Source of the DNA: an uncultured Burkholderiales bacterium
Lineage (GTDB): Bacteria; Pseudomonadota; Gammaproteobacteria; Burkholderiales; Burkholderiaceae_C
Assembly: GCA_903953985.1 (NCBI GenBank)
Contig: CAJBLW010000539.1
Span: forward strand, 1-10,445
Direction of reading: 5' to 3'
DNA length: 10,445 nucleotides
In this document: piece by piece, positions 1 to 7,092 of the stretch
How positions within the stretch are numbered: position 1 is the stretch's first letter
Layout: each line of letters opens with the position of its first letter
The notes under the pieces: generated by a model
The model's input: only the letters and a program-made list of their open reading frames with translations
Database searches by the model: none
Told to the model about the DNA's origin: nothing
Translations under genes and position numbers: made by a program

Positions 1-906
1 ATCGAAACTGAGGCGCCCATCGAGGTGGCTTTTTGGACCAATGAAGAAGGCTCGCGCTTTGTGCCGGTGATGATGGGCTCGGGCGTTTTTGCGGGTGCGT
101 TTTCTCTGGAACACGCCTACAAAGCCCAAGACCAAGAGGGTAAAACCGTGCTCGAGGAGTTACAGCGGATTGGCTATGTCGGCACCGAAGTGCCCGGCCA
201 GCACCCCATTGGGGCGTACTTCGAGACGCACATCGAACAAGGCCCAGTACTCGAAGACGCAGATGTGACGATTGGCGTGGTCAGTGGTTCTTTGGGCATT
301 CGATGGTTTGACTGTATCGTCACAGGCATGGAGGCCCATGCGGGCCCCACCCCCATGGCCCTGCGCCAAGATGCCCTGCAAGTGGCCACGCACTTGATGC
401 AAGCCGTGGTGAGCACGGCCCACAAGTACGCCCCGCATGCCCGTGGCACGGTGGGCATGGTGCATGTGCACCCCAACAGCCGCAACGTGATTCCGGGGCG
501 GGTCAAGTTCAGCATCGACCTGCGCAACAACACCGACGCCGGGGTGGAGGCCATGGCCGATGAAATCAAAGCCCTGGCTCAAAGTTTGCAGGGCAGCACA
601 GGCCTGCGCATAGAACTGACCCTGGTGTCGAGTTTCCCGGCGCAACCCTTCCATCCGGAGTGTGTAGATGCGGTGTCTGCCGCAGCTGCCCACTTGGGCT
701 ACAGCCAAATGCCGGTGGTCTCAGGCGCCGGGCACGATGCCATCTACACGGCCCGTTTGGCCCCGAGTGGCATGATTTTCATCCCCTGCAAAGACGGCAT
801 CAGCCACAACGAAATTGAAGATGCCCAGCCCGCAGATATCGCTGCGGGGTGCAATGTTTTGTTGCATGCGATGCTCGGCAGAGCGAGAGTGGCACGGACC
901 GGTTGA
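1..906 (+). CDS. M20-family Zn-dependent amidohydrolase (allantoate / N-carbamoyl-L-amino acid hydrolase type), C-terminal part
   Basis: The reading frame is open from base 1, so the start lies outside the window; 301 residues are visible. The family uses two metal ions to hydrolyse the carbamoyl or ureido group of allantoate, N-carbamoyl amino acids or ureidopropionate in the cytoplasm. Visible signatures are TNEEGSRF (residues 13-20, holding the catalytic and metal-binding Glu pair), HIEQGP (77-82, metal His), GMEAHAGPTPM (109-119, lid/dimerisation domain), PNSRNVIPG (158-166), GAGHDA (242-247) and SHNEIE (268-273, last metal His). Full-length relatives have a little over 400 residues, so roughly the first quarter is missing. 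The motifs fix the family well. AllC, AmaB/HyuC and beta-ureidopropionase cannot be told apart without the upstream neighbours, so no symbol is given. The gene is not co-directionally tight with anything visible: 153 bases separate it from the next gene. Confidence 0.9.
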   Translation: METEAPIEVAFWTNEEGSRFVPVMMGSGVFAGAFSLEHAYKAQDQEGKTVLEELQRIGYVGTEVPGQHPIGAYFETHIEQGPVLEDADVTIGVVSGSLGIRWFDCIVTGMEAHAGPTPMALRQDALQVATHLMQAVVSTAHKYAPHARGTVGMVHVHPNSRNVIPGRVKFSIDLRNNTDAGVEAMADEIKALAQSLQGSTGLRIELTLVSSFPAQPFHPECVDAVSAAAAHLGYSQMPVVSGAGHDAIYTARLAPSGMIFIPCKDGISHNEIEDAQPADIAAGCNVLLHAMLGRARVARTG

Positions 907-909
907 AAG

Positions 910-933
910 GGCGCTGTCGCCGAGCAGGTTTTT
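910..933 (+). terminator. Possible weak terminator after the amidohydrolase gene
   Basis: A short GGCG-CTGT-CGCC stem-loop (910-921) lies four bases after the stop codon, and a run of five T (929-933) follows seven bases later. The stem is only 4 bp and the T run is not directly attached, so this is a poor match to a Rho-independent terminator. It is listed only because it sits where one is expected. The rest of the gap to base 1059 holds a 10-bp palindrome (GCTCTAGAGC, 943-952) and no recognisable gene. Confidence 0.2.
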
Positions 934-1059
934 AATAAGGTTGCTCTAGAGCCATCGGCCGCCAAAGCCCAGTGATGCCTGGTGGCGCTTCTGAGAGCCC
1001 CGATGGGCGCTGAAAGTGGCTTGAGGTAAGCTTTAACATGTCCTTCTTCAGGAGACACC

Positions 1060-1752
1060 ATGAGCGACACATCGGCTTTCGGCTTCGGCCAATTCGTACC
1101 AGGTTTTGACTTCTTGCAAAACCTGTCCAAAACCGCATCGCAAGCCCAGCCCTCTGCTGCTGCAGGCATGCCTGGCATGGGCAATTGGGTGGCGCCCACG
1201 CTCAGCATCGAAGACATCGATAAGCGCATCCAGGAGCTCAAGTCGGTGCTGTTCTGGCTGGAGCAAAACACCACCGCGCTCAAGGCCACGATTCAGGCCA
1301 TGGAGGTGCAAAAGATGACGCTGTCTACCTTGCAGACCATGAATGTGAGCATGGCCGATCTGGCCAAGGCCTTCACCGCCAAAGCCCCTGCAGCTGAGCC
1401 GCAGGCAGCTGCACCTCAACCCTTTGCGCCTAAAGCCGCACCAGTGCCAGAACCTGCTCAGCCAGAACCCGCTCGGTCAGAACCCCCATCTTCTGACGCA
1501 TCTTCAGTCAAGCCTGCTGTGGATCCCATGCAGTGGTGGGGTGCATTGACCCAACAGTTTCAAAACATTGCAGCCGCCGCTGTCAAAGATGTGGCAGCCG
1601 AAGCCATGAAGACGGGCATGACGGCCAAGGGTGCCAGCACGGCAGCAGGCCGGAAAAAATCCACCGTAACCAAAAAACCCACCACCGTCAAAACCAAACC
1701 GACCGCAAAATCCACCCCCCGCAAGGCGGTCTCTCGGCGCAAAACGCCATGA
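1060..1752 (+). CDS. phaM: PhaM-like polyhydroxyalkanoate granule-associated regulatory protein
   Basis: The protein has 230 residues and three visible parts. The N-terminal region carries FGQFVPGFDFLQNL (9-22) and a WVAPTLSIEDIDKRIQELK block (43-61). This runs into a predicted helical segment to about residue 106 (FWLEQN, MEVQKMTL, MNVSMADLAKAF). A Pro/Ala/Glu-rich linker follows (about 107-155). The C-terminus is strongly basic, rich in Lys/Thr/Pro (about 198-230), like the Lys/Ala/Pro tail of Ralstonia eutropha PhaM. That protein activates PHB synthase PhaC1 and ties granules to the nucleoid through DNA binding; the same role here is an inference. The start is set by AGGAG at 1050-1054, five bases before the ATG. 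The stop overlaps the start of the FIST gene (ATGA), implying co-translation. No phaC, phaP or phaR gene is in the window. The N-terminal motifs fit annotated PhaM proteins well. Confidence 0.8.
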   Translation: MSDTSAFGFGQFVPGFDFLQNLSKTASQAQPSAAAGMPGMGNWVAPTLSIEDIDKRIQELKSVLFWLEQNTTALKATIQAMEVQKMTLSTLQTMNVSMADLAKAFTAKAPAAEPQAAAPQPFAPKAAPVPEPAQPEPARSEPPSSDASSVKPAVDPMQWWGALTQQFQNIAAAAVKDVAAEAMKTGMTAKGASTAAGRKKSTVTKKPTTVKTKPTAKSTPRKAVSRRKTP

Positions 1753-3011
1753 AGCTTTTTCCCTGCGGTCACGCCACCCATCCGCAGTGGCGCATGGCGG
1801 CTGGCCTGGTGCTGGCGCAGTTGCGCGCCCAAATGGGTTTGCCCGATTACGCCAGCCAGCCCCGTCTGGGGTTGCTTTACATTACCGACCATTACGCGGC
1901 CGATGCCCAAGCGTTGCTTGATCACCTGCGCCAGGCTTTGCCCGAGGTGCCCGACTGGGCTGGCACAGTGGGCATTGGCGTGGCGGTGAACAACGCCGAG
2001 TACTTTGACGAGCCCGCCATGGCGCTCATGCTGTGCGATCTGACACCCGCGCAGTACCGGGTGTTTTCTGGGGTGTCGCCGTTGCCTGCAGATTGGGCCG
2101 ATGCCGCCTTGGTGCATGCCGACCCGCAAACGCCTGACCTGGCCGAGTTGATCGGTGAAGTGGCTGAGCGCACGCAACAAGGCTATTTGTTTGGGGGCCT
2201 GAGTGCCAGCCGGACACGCAGAGTGCAGTTTGCCGTGCGGGCCGAAGACGCCGGTGGACCAGAGGTGCATGGCGGCGTACTGGAAGGTGGTTTGAGCGGC
2301 GTGGCATTCTCCCCTGACGTGGCCTTGTTGTCACGCGTCACGCAAGGCTGCCAGCCTGTGGCGCCCGAGCGAGAGATCACCGAGGCCGAAGGCCATGTGT
2401 TGCTGAAGTTGGCGGACGAGCCTGCATTGGATGTGATGCTGGCCGATTTGAACATCAGTCTGAGCGAACCGCAAAAAGCCATTGCAGTCGTTCGCGCCAC
2501 CTTGGTCGGTTTGAGTGCCCCCGGCCAGTCTGGCGTGGGCCGAGCGGGCAACTTGGGCAGCGATGTGCGGGTGCGCCACATTATTGGCCTAGACCCTTTG
2601 CGCCAGGGGGTGGCCATTGCCGAGCACTTAGAGCCCGGCATGCTGATGACGTTTTGCCGCCGCGATGTCCAAGCGGCCCGCGCCGATTTGGTGAGGGTAT
2701 GCGCAGAAATCCGCGAAGCGCTGGAACCTGAAATGCTGTCGATCGAAGCCATCAATGCCCTGAGCGACGACCCGGTGCCCACGCTGCCCCAAGCCGGGCA
2801 GCGCATCGCGGGTGCGGTGTACGTGAGTTGCACCGGGCGGGGTGGCCCGCATTTTGGTGGCCCCAGCGCCGAGCTGCAAATTATCCGGCACGCTTTGGGC
2901 GATGTGCCTCTGGTGGGCTTTTTTGCGGCAGGCGAGATCGCCCACAACCAGTTGTATGGCTACACCGGGGTGTTGACGGTATTCACGACCGATGAAGTCC
3001 CAAGCTGTTAA
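1749..3011 (+). CDS. FIST-domain (FIST_N / FIST_C) signal-transduction protein
   Basis: The protein has 420 residues from the ATG that overlaps the phaM stop (ATGA). The frame stays open further upstream inside phaM, but that part is out-of-frame phaM coding sequence. FIST domains are thought to bind small ligands, perhaps amino acids, and occur alone or fused to signalling modules. The FIST_N part covers about residues 36-235 (RLGLLYITDHYA, VGIGVAVNN, YLFGGLSAS, GVLEGGLSGVAFSPDVAL). The FIST_C part covers about 245-412 and contains the typical ending CTGRGGPHFGGPSAELQ (361-377) and GFFAAGEIAHNQLYGYTGVL (390-409). No kinase, GGDEF or methyl-accepting domain is attached and no signal peptide or membrane segment is evident, so it looks like a stand-alone cytoplasmic protein. 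Its ligand and its link to PhaM are unknown; the translational coupling suggests a shared context. Confidence 0.85.
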   Translation: MKLFPCGHATHPQWRMAAGLVLAQLRAQMGLPDYASQPRLGLLYITDHYAADAQALLDHLRQALPEVPDWAGTVGIGVAVNNAEYFDEPAMALMLCDLTPAQYRVFSGVSPLPADWADAALVHADPQTPDLAELIGEVAERTQQGYLFGGLSASRTRRVQFAVRAEDAGGPEVHGGVLEGGLSGVAFSPDVALLSRVTQGCQPVAPEREITEAEGHVLLKLADEPALDVMLADLNISLSEPQKAIAVVRATLVGLSAPGQSGVGRAGNLGSDVRVRHIIGLDPLRQGVAIAEHLEPGMLMTFCRRDVQAARADLVRVCAEIREALEPEMLSIEAINALSDDPVPTLPQAGQRIAGAVYVSCTGRGGPHFGGPSAELQIIRHALGDVPLVGFFAAGEIAHNQLYGYTGVLTVFTTDEVPSC

Positions 3012-3014
3012 GAA

Positions 3015-3055
3015 ATCCTTGCAAATCTAGAGGTTCATTCCCTGATTTAAAGGAT
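3015..3055. terminator. Imperfect hairpin between convergent FIST and tgt genes, possible bidirectional terminator
   Basis: The 51-base gap between two convergent stop codons can fold into three stacked stems: ATCCTT/AAGGAT (3015-3020 with 3050-3055), AAATC/GATTT (3023-3027 with 3044-3048) and AGG/CCT (3031-3033 with 3041-3043), with small bulges and a 7-base loop. The stem is AT-rich and interrupted, and neither side has a strong T run. Position argues for a shared terminator; the structure alone is weak. Confidence 0.3.
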
Positions 3056-3062
3056 AAATTTC

Positions 3063-4259
3063 TCAGACGCCCCGCGCCCGATCCGTCTTGAACTGCGCCC
3101 GGAACTGCGCGAACTGCCCCGCGTCCAGCGCTTCGCGCACTTCGCGCATCAGGTTCAGGTAGTAGTGCAGGTTGTGGATGGTGGTCAACATGGGGCCAAG
3201 CATTTCGCCGCAGCGGTCCAGGTGGTGCAGGTAGGCGCGACTGAAGCCGCCACGCCCACCTAGGTCCCAAGACACACCCCCGGAACCCGGGGCTGCGTCC
3301 ACAGGATTTCCAGCACAGGCATAGCAGGTGCAGGTCGTGTCCAGCGGTTGCGGGTCATTTTTGTGGCGTGCGTTGCGCAGCTTCAGGTCGCCAAAGCGGG
3401 TGAACACCGTGCCGTTGCGGGCGTTGCGGGTGGGCATCACGCAGTCGAACATGTCCACGCCATCGGCCACGCCTTGCACCAAGTCTTCGGGGGTGCCCAC
3501 GCCCATCAGGTAGCGCGGCTTGTGTGCGGGTAGGCGGTGAGGCGTGTGCGCCATGATTTGCAGCATCAGGTCTTTCGGCTCGCCCACGCTCACGCCGCCC
3601 ACGGCATAACCCGGAAAGTCCATCTCCACCAGCGCCTCAAGAGATTCTTGGCGCAGGTTTTCAAACATACCGCCTTGCACGATGCCAAACAGCGCATTGG
3701 GATTTTCCAATCGCGCAAATTCGTCTTTGGAGCGCACGGCCCAGCGGCGGCTCATCTCCATCGACTTGCGCGCCTCAAGCTCTGTGGTCAGATGCCCCTT
3801 GGTCTCGTAAGGCGTGCACTCGTCGAGCTGCATCACGATGTCAGAGTTCAAGATGGTCTGGATCTGCATGCTGACCTCGGGCGACATGAACAGTTTGTCG
3901 CCGTTCACGGGCGACGCAAAGGTCACGCCCTCTTCGGTGATCTTGCGCATTTGGCCCAGCGACCAGACTTGAAAACCACCCGAGTCGGTCAGGATCGGTT
4001 TGTCCCATTTCTCGAACTGGTGCAAGCCGCCAAAGCCTTGCATGATGTCCAGCCCCGGGCGCATCCACAAATGGAAGGTGTTGCCCAAAATGATTTGTGC
4101 ACCCATTTCGTGCAGGTTGCGTGGCATCACGCCCTTGACCGTGCCATACGTTCCCACGGGCATGAAAATGGGCGTTTGCACCACGCCATGGTTCAGGGTC
4201 AGCGTGCCGCGTCGGGCGTGGCTGGAGGGGTCGGTTTTGAGCAGGTCGAATTGGAGCAT
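3063..4259 (-). CDS. tgt: tRNA-guanine transglycosylase (queuine/preQ1 tRNA-ribosyltransferase)
   Basis: Tgt exchanges guanine-34 for preQ1 in the anticodon of Tyr, His, Asn and Asp tRNAs, a step in queuosine synthesis that precedes QueA. The protein has 398 residues. Visible are TDSGGFQVWSL (91-101, with general-base Asp92), FGIVQGG (191-197), GGVSVGEP (221-228), and MFDCVMPTRNARNG (270-283, with nucleophile Asp272). The zinc ligands are Cys310, Cys312, Cys315 and His362 (in TIHNL). Between Cys315 and FSRAYLHH lies a 23-residue Gly/Pro-rich segment where E. coli Tgt has two residues; this explains most of the extra length over the 375-residue E. coli enzyme. The start at MLQFDLLKTD matches the family N-terminus; the frame runs 56 codons further upstream, but that stretch overlaps lysR out of frame. 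No clear Shine-Dalgarno sequence precedes the ATG. The 37-base gap to lysR leaves little room for a private promoter, so tgt may be read from the lysR transcript. Confidence 0.96.
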   Translation of the reverse strand: MLQFDLLKTDPSSHARRGTLTLNHGVVQTPIFMPVGTYGTVKGVMPRNLHEMGAQIILGNTFHLWMRPGLDIMQGFGGLHQFEKWDKPILTDSGGFQVWSLGQMRKITEEGVTFASPVNGDKLFMSPEVSMQIQTILNSDIVMQLDECTPYETKGHLTTELEARKSMEMSRRWAVRSKDEFARLENPNALFGIVQGGMFENLRQESLEALVEMDFPGYAVGGVSVGEPKDLMLQIMAHTPHRLPAHKPRYLMGVGTPEDLVQGVADGVDMFDCVMPTRNARNGTVFTRFGDLKLRNARHKNDPQPLDTTCTCYACAGNPVDAAPGSGGVSWDLGGRGGFSRAYLHHLDRCGEMLGPMLTTIHNLHYYLNLMREVREALDAGQFAQFRAQFKTDRARGV

Positions 4260-4296
4260 GGGAAGGATTGTAGGAGGGCAGCGTGGGTCAGGCGGG

Positions 4297-5232
4297 TCAT
4301 GCGGTTGAGGCCGATGCGGGCTGGCCTGAGTCGCCAAAGCATTGCGCCACCAGCGTGCGCAGCCATTGGTGTCCGGGGTCTTTGTGCAGTCGAGCGTGCC
4401 AAAACTGGTGGATGGCGCTGCCTTCAACGTCCAGGGGCAGCGGGCGGGTGGTCAGGCCAAAAGGCGCCATGACGCGCTGGGCAAAACGCTCGGGCACAGT
4501 CGCAATCAAGTCGGAGTGGCCCAGCACATCGCCCAGCGCCACGTAATGCGGCACCGTCAGGCGAAAGCTGCGCTGCAGGCCTTGTTTTTCGAGTGCTTCG
4601 TCGACCCGGCCGTGGCCAGTGCCTGCGGCGATGATCCGCACATGCTGCGCTTGCGCAAAGGGCTTGAGACTGAGACGTTTTTTCTTGCTCAAGGCGTGAC
4701 CTTGCCGCATCAAGCACACATACGCTTGGCGGAACAGGGCCTGCTGGAAAAAACCGGCTTGCAATTGGGGTAGCAAACCCAGAGCCAAGTCGACGCCCCC
4801 GGACGCCATATCGTCCTTGAGGCCGCTTTGCGTGACGCTGACCACTTGCAAGGTGACGCCGGGTGCGGACTGAGCCAGCGCGTCCATCAGCACGGGCAAG
4901 AAATACATCTCACCCACATCGGTCATGGCCAGGGTGAAGCAGCGTTCGCTGGTGGACGGGTCAAAGGATGCGCGCACTTGCAGCGCTTGTTGCAGACCGC
5001 CAAGGGCGGTTGCCACGGGTTCGGCCAATTGCAAGGCGTAAGGCGTGGGCAGCATGCCCTGCTGGGTGCGCAAAAAAAGTTCATCGCCCAGGCTGGCACG
5101 CAGCCGACCCAAGGCGCTGCTGACGGCGGGCTGGCTCATGCCCAGCACGGCGGCCACGTTGGACACACGCTTTTCGCGTAACAGGTGGTGAAACACCAGC
5201 AGTAAGTTCAGGTCGAGTCGGGCAAGTTCCAT
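4297..5232 (-). CDS. LysR-type transcriptional regulator, NahR/NodD-like
   Basis: The protein has 311 residues, the usual LysR length. The N-terminal winged helix-turn-helix (about 5-63) is clear: LDLNLLLVFHHLL, then VSNVAAVLGMSQPAVSSALG (23-42) and ELFLRTQQGM, followed by the linker helix. This N-terminus (LDLNLL and RTQQGMLPTPYA) resembles NahR, the salicylate-responsive activator of naphthalene catabolism, and other regulators of its subgroup. The C-terminal part, from about residue 98 (FTLAMTDVGEMYFLPVL), is the effector-binding domain. The gene diverges from the oxygenase operon across 109 bases, the classic arrangement for a LysR activator controlling the adjacent operon, and a strong inverted repeat lies in that gap. 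By inference the effector is the oxygenase substrate or a related aromatic acid. The start matches the family N-terminus, although no good Shine-Dalgarno sequence precedes it. Confidence 0.92.
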   Translation of the reverse strand: MELARLDLNLLLVFHHLLREKRVSNVAAVLGMSQPAVSSALGRLRASLGDELFLRTQQGMLPTPYALQLAEPVATALGGLQQALQVRASFDPSTSERCFTLAMTDVGEMYFLPVLMDALAQSAPGVTLQVVSVTQSGLKDDMASGGVDLALGLLPQLQAGFFQQALFRQAYVCLMRQGHALSKKKRLSLKPFAQAQHVRIIAAGTGHGRVDEALEKQGLQRSFRLTVPHYVALGDVLGHSDLIATVPERFAQRVMAPFGLTTRPLPLDVEGSAIHQFWHARLHKDPGHQWLRTLVAQCFGDSGQPASASTA

Positions 5233-5250
5233 GAAGGATTTGAGCGATAT

Positions 5251-5279
5251 TTGAAATTCGGATAATGATTATCTATGAA
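5251..5279 (+). promoter_or_regulatory. Candidate sigma-70 promoter of the oxygenase operon
   Basis: TTGAAA (5251-5256) and TATGAA (5274-5279) are separated by exactly 17 bases and match the -35 and -10 consensus at 5/6 and 4/6 positions. Transcription would start near 5286, about 55 bases before the oxygenase ATG. The elements overlap the inverted repeat at 5253-5283, as expected for a site where a LysR regulator contacts polymerase or represses. Read by eye; no start-site data. Confidence 0.4.
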
Positions 5280-5283
5280 TTTC
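5253..5283. promoter_or_regulatory. Nested inverted repeat, candidate LysR operator
   Basis: The lysR-oxygenase gap holds two concentric perfect inverted repeats. The outer arms are GAAATTC (5253-5259) and GAATTTC (5277-5283). The inner arms are GATAAT (5261-5266) and ATTATC (5268-5273) around a single G. LysR regulators bind interrupted dyads (T-N11-A type) between divergent genes, so this is a strong operator candidate. A related copy, GGAATTCGAT (5291-5300), lies just downstream and resembles GAATTTCGAT (5277-5286), so a second, lower-affinity half-site is possible. Which protein binds is an inference from position. Confidence 0.55.
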
Positions 5284-5341
5284 GATTTACGGAATTCGAT
5301 GTTTTGCGCATGATGCCAGTCAAGAATTTGCAGGAGACACC

Positions 5342-6607
5342 ATGACGGAACACCCCATCCACTGGGAAACGGAAGGCACCAGCCGTATCCCGTTTGCCGT
5401 GTACACCGATGAAGACCGGCACAAAAAGGAGCTGCAGCGCTTCTTTTATCGTGATCACTGGAGCTACGTGGGCCTGGAGGCCGAGATACCCAACCCCGGC
5501 GACTTCAAGCGCACGGTGGTCGGCGAGCGCTCGGTCATCATGACGCGCAGCGAGGGCGGGCAGATTCATGTGGTGGAAAACGTCTGCGCCCACCGGGGCA
5601 TGCAGTTTTGCCGTGAGCGCCATGGCAACAAGAAAGAGTTTGTCTGCCCCTACCACCAGTGGAGCTACTCGCTCAAAGGCGATTTGCAGGGCGTGCCGTT
5701 TCGGCGCGGCGTGCGGCAAGACGGCAAAGTCAACGGTGGCATGCCCGCCGACTTTGACCCCAAAGACCACGGCCTCACGCTCCTGAAGGTGGCCACACGT
5801 GGCGGGGTGGTGTTTGCGTCCTTCGACCACAACGTGGAGTCGCTCGAAGATTTCATGGGGCCGACCATCCTGCAGTACTTTGACCGCTTGTTCAATGGCC
5901 GCAAGTTGGTGGTGCTGGGCTACAACCGCCAGCGCATTCCAGGCAACTGGAAACTGATGCAAGAGAACATCAAGGATCCCTACCACCCCGGCCTGCTGCA
6001 CACTTGGTTTGTGACCTTTGGCCTTTGGCGCGCCGACAACAAGAGCGAGTTGCGCATGGACACGCATCACCGCCACGCCGCCATGATTTCGACTCGGGGC
6101 AATGCGGGCCAGGCCACAGGCGCGGCCTCGCAGGTCACCCAGGTGAGCAGCTTCAAGGACAGCATGCAGCTCAACGATCCGAGCTTTCTGGACATCGTGC
6201 CCGAGGGATGGTGGCAGATGGAAGACAAGATGCCGACGGCCGTGATGATGACGCTGTTTCCGAGTGTGATTTTTCAGCAGCAGGTCAACAGCGTGTCGAC
6301 CCGACACATCCAGCCCGATGGGCATGGTGCATTTGATTTCGTCTGGACACACTTTGGCTTTGAAGACGACACGCCCGAGATGACCGAACGCCGCCTGCGT
6401 CAGTCCAATCTGTTTGGCCCGGCCGGGTTTGTGAGTGCTGACGACGGCGAAGTGATCGAGTTTTCGCAACAAGCCTTTGAGACCAAACCCGAGCACCGCA
6501 TGTTGGTGGAGCTGGGTGGGCGCGAGGTGGGCGAGACGGATCACATGGTGACCGAAACGCTGATTCGGGGCATGTACGCCTATTGGCGCAAAGTGATGGA
6601 GGCTTGA
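5342..6607 (+). CDS. Rieske non-heme iron aromatic-ring hydroxylating oxygenase, large (alpha) subunit, salicylate/anthranilate hydroxylase-like
   Basis: This is the catalytic subunit of a ring-hydroxylating oxygenase, 421 residues. The Rieske [2Fe-2S] site is Cys82-X-His84 with Cys102-X2-His105. The mononuclear iron site follows NWKLMQEN (202-209): Asp212 is the likely electron-bridging residue, His215 and His220 are iron ligands, and Asp367 or Asp368 (SADDGE) is the likely carboxylate ligand. All key residues are present, so it should be active. The overall pattern (RRGV after the Rieske domain, IPGNWKLMQENIKDPYHPGLLH, then a THHRHAAMISTRG stretch) is closest, from memory, to NagG-type salicylate 5-hydroxylase and AndAc-type anthranilate dioxygenase. 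The substrate is not certain. The start is set by AGGAG at 5332-5336, five bases before the ATG, in the same CAGGAGACACC leader as phaM. The small subunit follows with only five bases between. Confidence 0.93.
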   Translation: MTEHPIHWETEGTSRIPFAVYTDEDRHKKELQRFFYRDHWSYVGLEAEIPNPGDFKRTVVGERSVIMTRSEGGQIHVVENVCAHRGMQFCRERHGNKKEFVCPYHQWSYSLKGDLQGVPFRRGVRQDGKVNGGMPADFDPKDHGLTLLKVATRGGVVFASFDHNVESLEDFMGPTILQYFDRLFNGRKLVVLGYNRQRIPGNWKLMQENIKDPYHPGLLHTWFVTFGLWRADNKSELRMDTHHRHAAMISTRGNAGQATGAASQVTQVSSFKDSMQLNDPSFLDIVPEGWWQMEDKMPTAVMMTLFPSVIFQQQVNSVSTRHIQPDGHGAFDFVWTHFGFEDDTPEMTERRLRQSNLFGPAGFVSADDGEVIEFSQQAFETKPEHRMLVELGGREVGETDHMVTETLIRGMYAYWRKVMEA

Positions 6608-6612
6608 AAAAG

Positions 6613-7092
6613 ATGACCATGGTGAACTTTGAAACCCACATGGCCCTGACCCGCCTGTATGCCGATTACGCCTTGGCCGTGGACAGCGGCCAATGGGATT
6701 TGTGGCCCGAGTTTTTTACCGAGCAATGCGTGTACAAACTCATTCCGCGTGAGAACCATGAGCGCGGCTTTCCGCTGTGCACTCTTTCGTTCACCAGCAA
6801 AGGGATGTTGAAAGACCGTGTGTATGGCATCCAGGAAACGCTGTACCACGACCCTTATTACCAGCGCCATGTGGTGGGCGCGCCGGTGGTGCGCCGTGTG
6901 GAGGGCGAGCGCATCCATGCCGAGGCCAACTATGCGGTGTTCCGCACCAAGCTGGACAAAGCCAGCACGGTGTTCAATGTGGGCCGCTATATAGACACCA
7001 TCGTGCAGACCCCCGAGGGCCTGAAGTTCGCCGAGCGCCTGTGTGTGTACGACAGCGAGATGATCCCCAACGCCATCATTTACCCGATATGA
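6613..7092 (+). CDS. Aromatic-ring hydroxylating oxygenase, small (beta) subunit
   Basis: The 159-residue protein belongs to the SnoaL/NTF2-like beta-subunit family. It packs against the alpha subunit in the hexameric oxygenase, usually in a structural role. Recognisable are LTRLYADYALAVDSGQWDLW (12-31), FFTEQCVYKLIPRENHERG (34-52), GMLKDRVYG (64-72), HDPYYQRH (79-86), FNVGRYIDT (121-129) and the ending CVYDSEMIPNAIIYPI. The set is typical of beta subunits paired with salicylate/anthranilate-type alpha subunits. Two in-frame ATGs lie six bases apart (6613 and 6619). The first is preferred because GGAGG at 6598-6602 lies ten bases upstream of it. A TTG further upstream (6583) is unlikely because it lies inside the alpha gene. 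The stop overlaps the ferredoxin start. Confidence 0.92.
   Translation: MTMVNFETHMALTRLYADYALAVDSGQWDLWPEFFTEQCVYKLIPRENHERGFPLCTLSFTSKGMLKDRVYGIQETLYHDPYYQRHVVGAPVVRRVEGERIHAEANYAVFRTKLDKASTVFNVGRYIDTIVQTPEGLKFAERLCVYDSEMIPNAIIYPI

Noticed and set aside
943..952. GCTCTAGAGC palindrome between the amidohydrolase and phaM
   Set aside because: A single 10-bp palindrome in a short gap with no partner repeat; not enough to call an operator.
1533..1748. 72-residue upstream extension of the FIST protein
   Set aside because: It is phaM sequence in another frame; the ATG at 1749 overlapping the phaM stop begins at the proper family N-terminus.
4260..4427. 56-residue N-terminal extension of Tgt
   Set aside because: It overlaps lysR out of frame and adds residues not found in Tgt proteins, whose N-terminus corresponds to MLQFDLL.
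3537..4472. 311-codon plus-strand frame antisense to tgt and the end of lysR
   Set aside because: It spans two well-supported genes on the other strand and its His/Arg-rich translation shows no family signature.
5273..6544. Long open frame (423 codons) on the minus strand, antisense to the oxygenase large subunit
   Set aside because: It lies opposite a gene with all catalytic motifs intact, its translation is rich in His/Ala/Val without any recognisable domain, and long antisense frames are common in GC-rich coding DNA.
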